A DNA stretch of 34,639 bases, taken from the IMG/VR virus record IMGVR_UViG_3300025154_000276, positions 1-34,639 of that record. One strand, 5' to 3'. Below are positions 32,345 through 34,639 of the stretch, piece after piece. Below the pieces are notes generated by a model. It did not search any database, was not told the DNA's origin, and saw nothing but the letters and a program-made list of their open reading frames with translations. The stretch comes from a virus. The translations under genes were made by a program, and so were the position numbers. Every line of letters starts with the position of its first letter. Position 1 is the stretch's first letter.

Positions 32345-32388
32345 GTGGGCAGGGGTAGCTCCAAAATATCTACTCTACCCCTGCCCAC
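32345..32388 (-). terminator. GC-rich hairpin after the major capsid gene
   Basis: A perfect 14-pair stem (GTGGGCAGGGGTAG with CTACCCCTGCCCAC) around a 16-base loop begins ten bases after the capsid stop. No U-tract follows at once, so it may act as a partial terminator or as a 3' barrier stabilising capsid mRNA. Confidence 0.7.
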
Positions 32389-32397
32389 TGAAAGCTC

Positions 32398-33375
32398 TTA
32401 GTTGTTGGTTTGAATGTCAATCAACGGAGCTTTGTAGATCGTTTGATCTGTCGGGTGATGAACGACCTTCACACCGTACAGAACGTCCACGGTAATCTTT
32501 GTAGCGAGGTAATCGTTGTCGTAAGAGTACAACAGACGGAAACCTACGCCGTCCATTTCCATATAGATTCCCTTTGTGCCGGAATCGGCGGGAGGAAGAG
32601 GAAGTGGACGAGTGACAAACAGAATACCGTCACGATGGAACATCAGGTTGTGGACTGCACCACCAGACCCGACAAGATTCCAAATGCGAGGGTCTTCGTA
32701 AACACGGAAGCCGTGAATCATACCGATCTGTCCGGTACGGATCGCAACGCTGGAACCGAGTTTGTCATTGGCTGTGAACCTGTCCACCTTCAGCATGTCC
32801 TCAAAGTCAGGAACAACGATATGACGATCCTCGTAAGGAACTTCCATCATATTGAGTTTCCGGCGACCTGAGAGAATCAATGCTTCAGTCATGGCAGTTG
32901 CACCTGTTCCAACAGTCATCGAAGTTCCGACATTTGCGTATTGAGCGGTCAATACGCTGTCAACATCGTTTGCAAGAGCAATTGCGGCTTTCCGCATGTA
33001 CCCATCTACGATGTCCAACTTCGCTTGTGCTCCGAGCACGTCTTCCACAAGGAAAGTTGCTTCCTTATGGTAGCTCAACGTAACCGGAACTTTCTTACCC
33101 TGTGCAGTCTGCTTGGTCACAGGCGTGTCCGGCAATTTGGTGTTCGCCACAAGGTTGTTGAAAATCTGAACATTGACGGTATCGCCCAGGTTCTGAATTT
33201 CTTGCTTGTAGTCCTGATTCACCAATCCGGCCATAATCGCATTCTGGTGAAAGAACGCGAGTGCCCGTGAAGCCCACAGTGTAGGAATAAAGTCACTATG
33301 GGAGTCAGCCTGTGTGTTCAGGGTGTAACTGGAAAGCGGAGCATGCTCTCCAATGAACCACAGTTTGTTTTTCAA
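32398..33375 (-). CDS. Major capsid protein
   Basis: 325-residue HK97-fold coat protein of the P22-gp5-like type. After a short N-terminal arm comes FIPTLWASRALAFFHQNAIM, the conserved 'fip..ws.rll..l....v' helix, then LVNQDYKQEIQNLGDTVNVQ and a spine-helix region with AALANDVDSVLTAQY. Later blocks (PYEDRHIVVPDFEDML and GMIHGFRVYEDPRI) match the A-domain of coat proteins. It is preceded by the scaffold gene. The start is TTG 33375 with AAGGAAG six bases upstream; no ATG lies before the conserved region. The gene is more GC-rich than its neighbours, as expected for the most abundant product. Confidence 0.9.
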   Translation of the reverse strand: MKNKLWFIGEHAPLSSYTLNTQADSHSDFIPTLWASRALAFFHQNAIMAGLVNQDYKQEIQNLGDTVNVQIFNNLVANTKLPDTPVTKQTAQGKKVPVTLSYHKEATFLVEDVLGAQAKLDIVDGYMRKAAIALANDVDSVLTAQYANVGTSMTVGTGATAMTEALILSGRRKLNMMEVPYEDRHIVVPDFEDMLKVDRFTANDKLGSSVAIRTGQIGMIHGFRVYEDPRIWNLVGSGGAVHNLMFHRDGILFVTRPLPLPPADSGTKGIYMEMDGVGFRLLYSYDNDYLATKITVDVLYGVKVVHHPTDQTIYKAPLIDIQTNN

Positions 33376-33438
33376 GATAGTCTTCCTTAGTTTGTTGTGA
33401 TAATGCTAACTTGTTACTGACACCCTTAGAAACAGAGG

Positions 33439-34275
33439 TTAGTCTTTCTGTGCTAAGATTCTTCCATAGTCACCAGAAGCTAACAACTCAGAAACCTTCT
33501 CGGTGTTGCTATTCACCCAACGTGCATCCATCAGTTGCGCTTTGGTGATAACCACACCTGCCTTGTCAAGAATCTCTCCTTGCTTGGAACTCTGAGTTCC
33601 CGGAACAACTTGAGACTTCTTCAAGTTCGGGTTGCTCTTGAGGAAGTGAGTCATGCCATCTTTTACGGGAACCAGTTTGGCTTTCCCGTCCTCACCAACA
33701 ATGCTGACACGAGGTTCATACTTTGTTGGTTTCCCATCCTCTTGAATGGGATGTGCTACCGTAATGGATTTCATCATGGCAACAACCTGAGAAGGCATAA
33801 AAGCATCCTGTGCGACAGCTTCAGAGGTCAAGGCATTTTCAAGAAGCGTGTTTTCAAACTGTGCTTTCCAGTTTGCCGATTCAGCTTGTGCCGTCGTTAA
33901 AGCTGTCTTGTGTGTTTCTTGCACTTCTTGCAAGTCACGAGCATGTTTCTGTTCAGCAGTCATTGTTGCGTCTTCCAACTCACGTTTCTTCGTTTTCAGA
34001 GCTTCCAATTCCTGCTTTGTAAGGGTAGCCGACTGTTCTTGTTGAGTGAGTTTTGTTAACACACCCTGATACTCAGTTTTGAGATTGGCCAATTCTTCCT
34101 GAGTTTTGTCTTCCGCACCTTTCGCTTTCCCAAAGCCTGCATTAAAAATTTGCTGATCCCGTGTATTCAACTTATTGATGTCAAATGGCGCGTTGTTATC
34201 TGGTGCAGGAGCAGGAGCAGTATCCAAGTATGGAAAAGCTCCGGGACTGAAAGGTGTTTGCTTTTTCTTGTTCAC
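33439..34275 (-). CDS. Capsid scaffolding protein
   Basis: 278-residue protein directly upstream of the major capsid gene. It has a Pro/Ala-rich N-terminus (DTAPAPAPDNNAP), a long coiled coil at about residues 50-145 (for example QEELANLKTEYQGVLTKLTQ), and a C-terminal segment with basic and helical parts, as in scaffolds that bind coat protein by a helix-turn-helix. It would guide procapsid assembly and leave before packaging. GTG 34275 is taken as start with AGGA just upstream; a TTG one codon earlier is the alternative. No protease motif is seen. Confidence 0.8.
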   Translation of the reverse strand: MNKKKQTPFSPGAFPYLDTAPAPAPDNNAPFDINKLNTRDQQIFNAGFGKAKGAEDKTQEELANLKTEYQGVLTKLTQQEQSATLTKQELEALKTKKRELEDATMTAEQKHARDLQEVQETHKTALTTAQAESANWKAQFENTLLENALTSEAVAQDAFMPSQVVAMMKSITVAHPIQEDGKPTKYEPRVSIVGEDGKAKLVPVKDGMTHFLKSNPNLKKSQVVPGTQSSKQGEILDKAGVVITKAQLMDARWVNSNTEKVSELLASGDYGRILAQKD

Positions 34276-34299
34276 CAATTCCTGTTACCTCAGTTTAAG

Positions 34300-34316
34300 G
34301 GTAAACACCGTTTACC
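34300..34316. other. 17-base palindrome upstream of the scaffold gene
   Basis: GGTAAAC-ACC-GTTTACC, a perfect seven-base inverted repeat with a three-base centre, lies 24 bases upstream of the scaffold start and 30 bases after the previous stop. It could be an operator or a small mRNA hairpin. No U-run follows on the minus strand. Confidence 0.45.
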
Positions 34317-34346
34317 TGTGAATAGATTATGAAGCAATTGCGCCGT

Positions 34347-34625
34347 TTAATCGAGGACTACAGGCACGTACCCCGGCTCGACTTCACGGCATGCTTCAAC
34401 GAACTCGTTGAGAATGGCATCGTCGTATTGCGTTTCGGAAGCGTTCACAGCCTGTCGAAGCTTCCACTCCAGATTGAGGATCAGGCGAGCGGAGACACGC
34501 ACGTATGCGTGAGCTTCATGTTCTGTGAGTCCTGCCGCAAATGACAAGAGAGTTGAGAACTGACTGAGAATCAACATCACAACGGGGTTTTTTCCGTTTT
34601 CTTTGGTAAGAATGGTTCCTACCAT
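34347..34625 (-). CDS. Hypothetical protein (92 aa)
   Basis: ATG-started gene, the most upstream one in the window, beginning MVGTILTKENGKNPVVMLIL. Its helical body has a small hydrophobic segment (LILSQFSTLLSFAAG) and a charged C-terminus. Located ahead of the scaffold, where portal-associated or head accessory genes are common. Not recognised. Its GC content resembles that of the scaffold and capsid genes. Confidence 0.58.
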   Translation of the reverse strand: MVGTILTKENGKNPVVMLILSQFSTLLSFAAGLTEHEAHAYVRVSARLILNLEWKLRQAVNASETQYDDAILNEFVEACREVEPGYVPVVLD

Positions 34626-34639
34626 GCCGCCTAATTTAC

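Overview
The window is a contiguous piece of a tailed double-stranded DNA bacteriophage (Caudoviricetes). A major capsid protein, scaffold, minor head protein, neck proteins, tail tube protein, a frameshifted pair of tail-assembly chaperones and a 1076-residue tape measure protein indicate siphovirus morphology with a long, probably flexible tail. All supported genes lie on the minus strand, so transcription runs from high to low coordinates. Most neighbours overlap by a few bases or are separated by short gaps. GC looks roughly 40-45% by eye. The host cannot be named. No integrase, repressor, excisionase or lysis gene is visible, and terminase and portal are presumably beyond the right edge.

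Right block (34.6 to 16.3 kb, virion module): a small unknown gene, scaffold, major capsid protein followed by a 14-bp GC-rich hairpin, a family-9-type glycosyltransferase placed between the capsid and neck genes, a small unknown gene, neck adaptor, minor head protein, stopper-like protein, HK97-gp10-like protein, terminator-like protein, tail tube, chaperones G and GT (a -1 frameshift on seven U), tape measure, baseplate-type protein, a small tail protein, and three fibre or appendage proteins.

Middle block (16.2 to 8.2 kb): a coiled-coil protein with its own candidate promoter and terminator, a UvsW/Rad25-type SF2 helicase, a DnaB-like helicase with a deviant P-loop, small unknown genes, a CHC2/TOPRIM primase, a separately transcribed lysine-rich histone-like protein, two unknown proteins, an ECF-like sigma factor, an acidic/lysine-rich protein with a second internal start, two hairpins and a tRNA-like element.

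Left block (8.1 to 0 kb): a thymidylate-synthase-like protein that seems to lack the catalytic cysteine, a family A DNA polymerase fused to an N-terminal Fe-S uracil-DNA glycosylase domain, a gp32-like SSB, a stand-alone 5'-3' exonuclease (the piece missing from the polymerase), several tiny genes, a beta-class DNA methyltransferase, a RusA-type Holliday junction resolvase and a gene cut by the left edge.

The replication proteins form an almost complete phage replisome: primase, replicative helicase, branch-migration helicase, polymerase, flap nuclease, SSB and resolvase. The sigma factor suggests the phage redirects host RNA polymerase to some of its own promoters. Nothing here looks like a wholly new defence or mobile system. 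The most unusual items are the tRNA-like element, the deviant enzymes (helicase P-loop, TS-like protein, glycosyltransferase) and the two single-gene cassettes.
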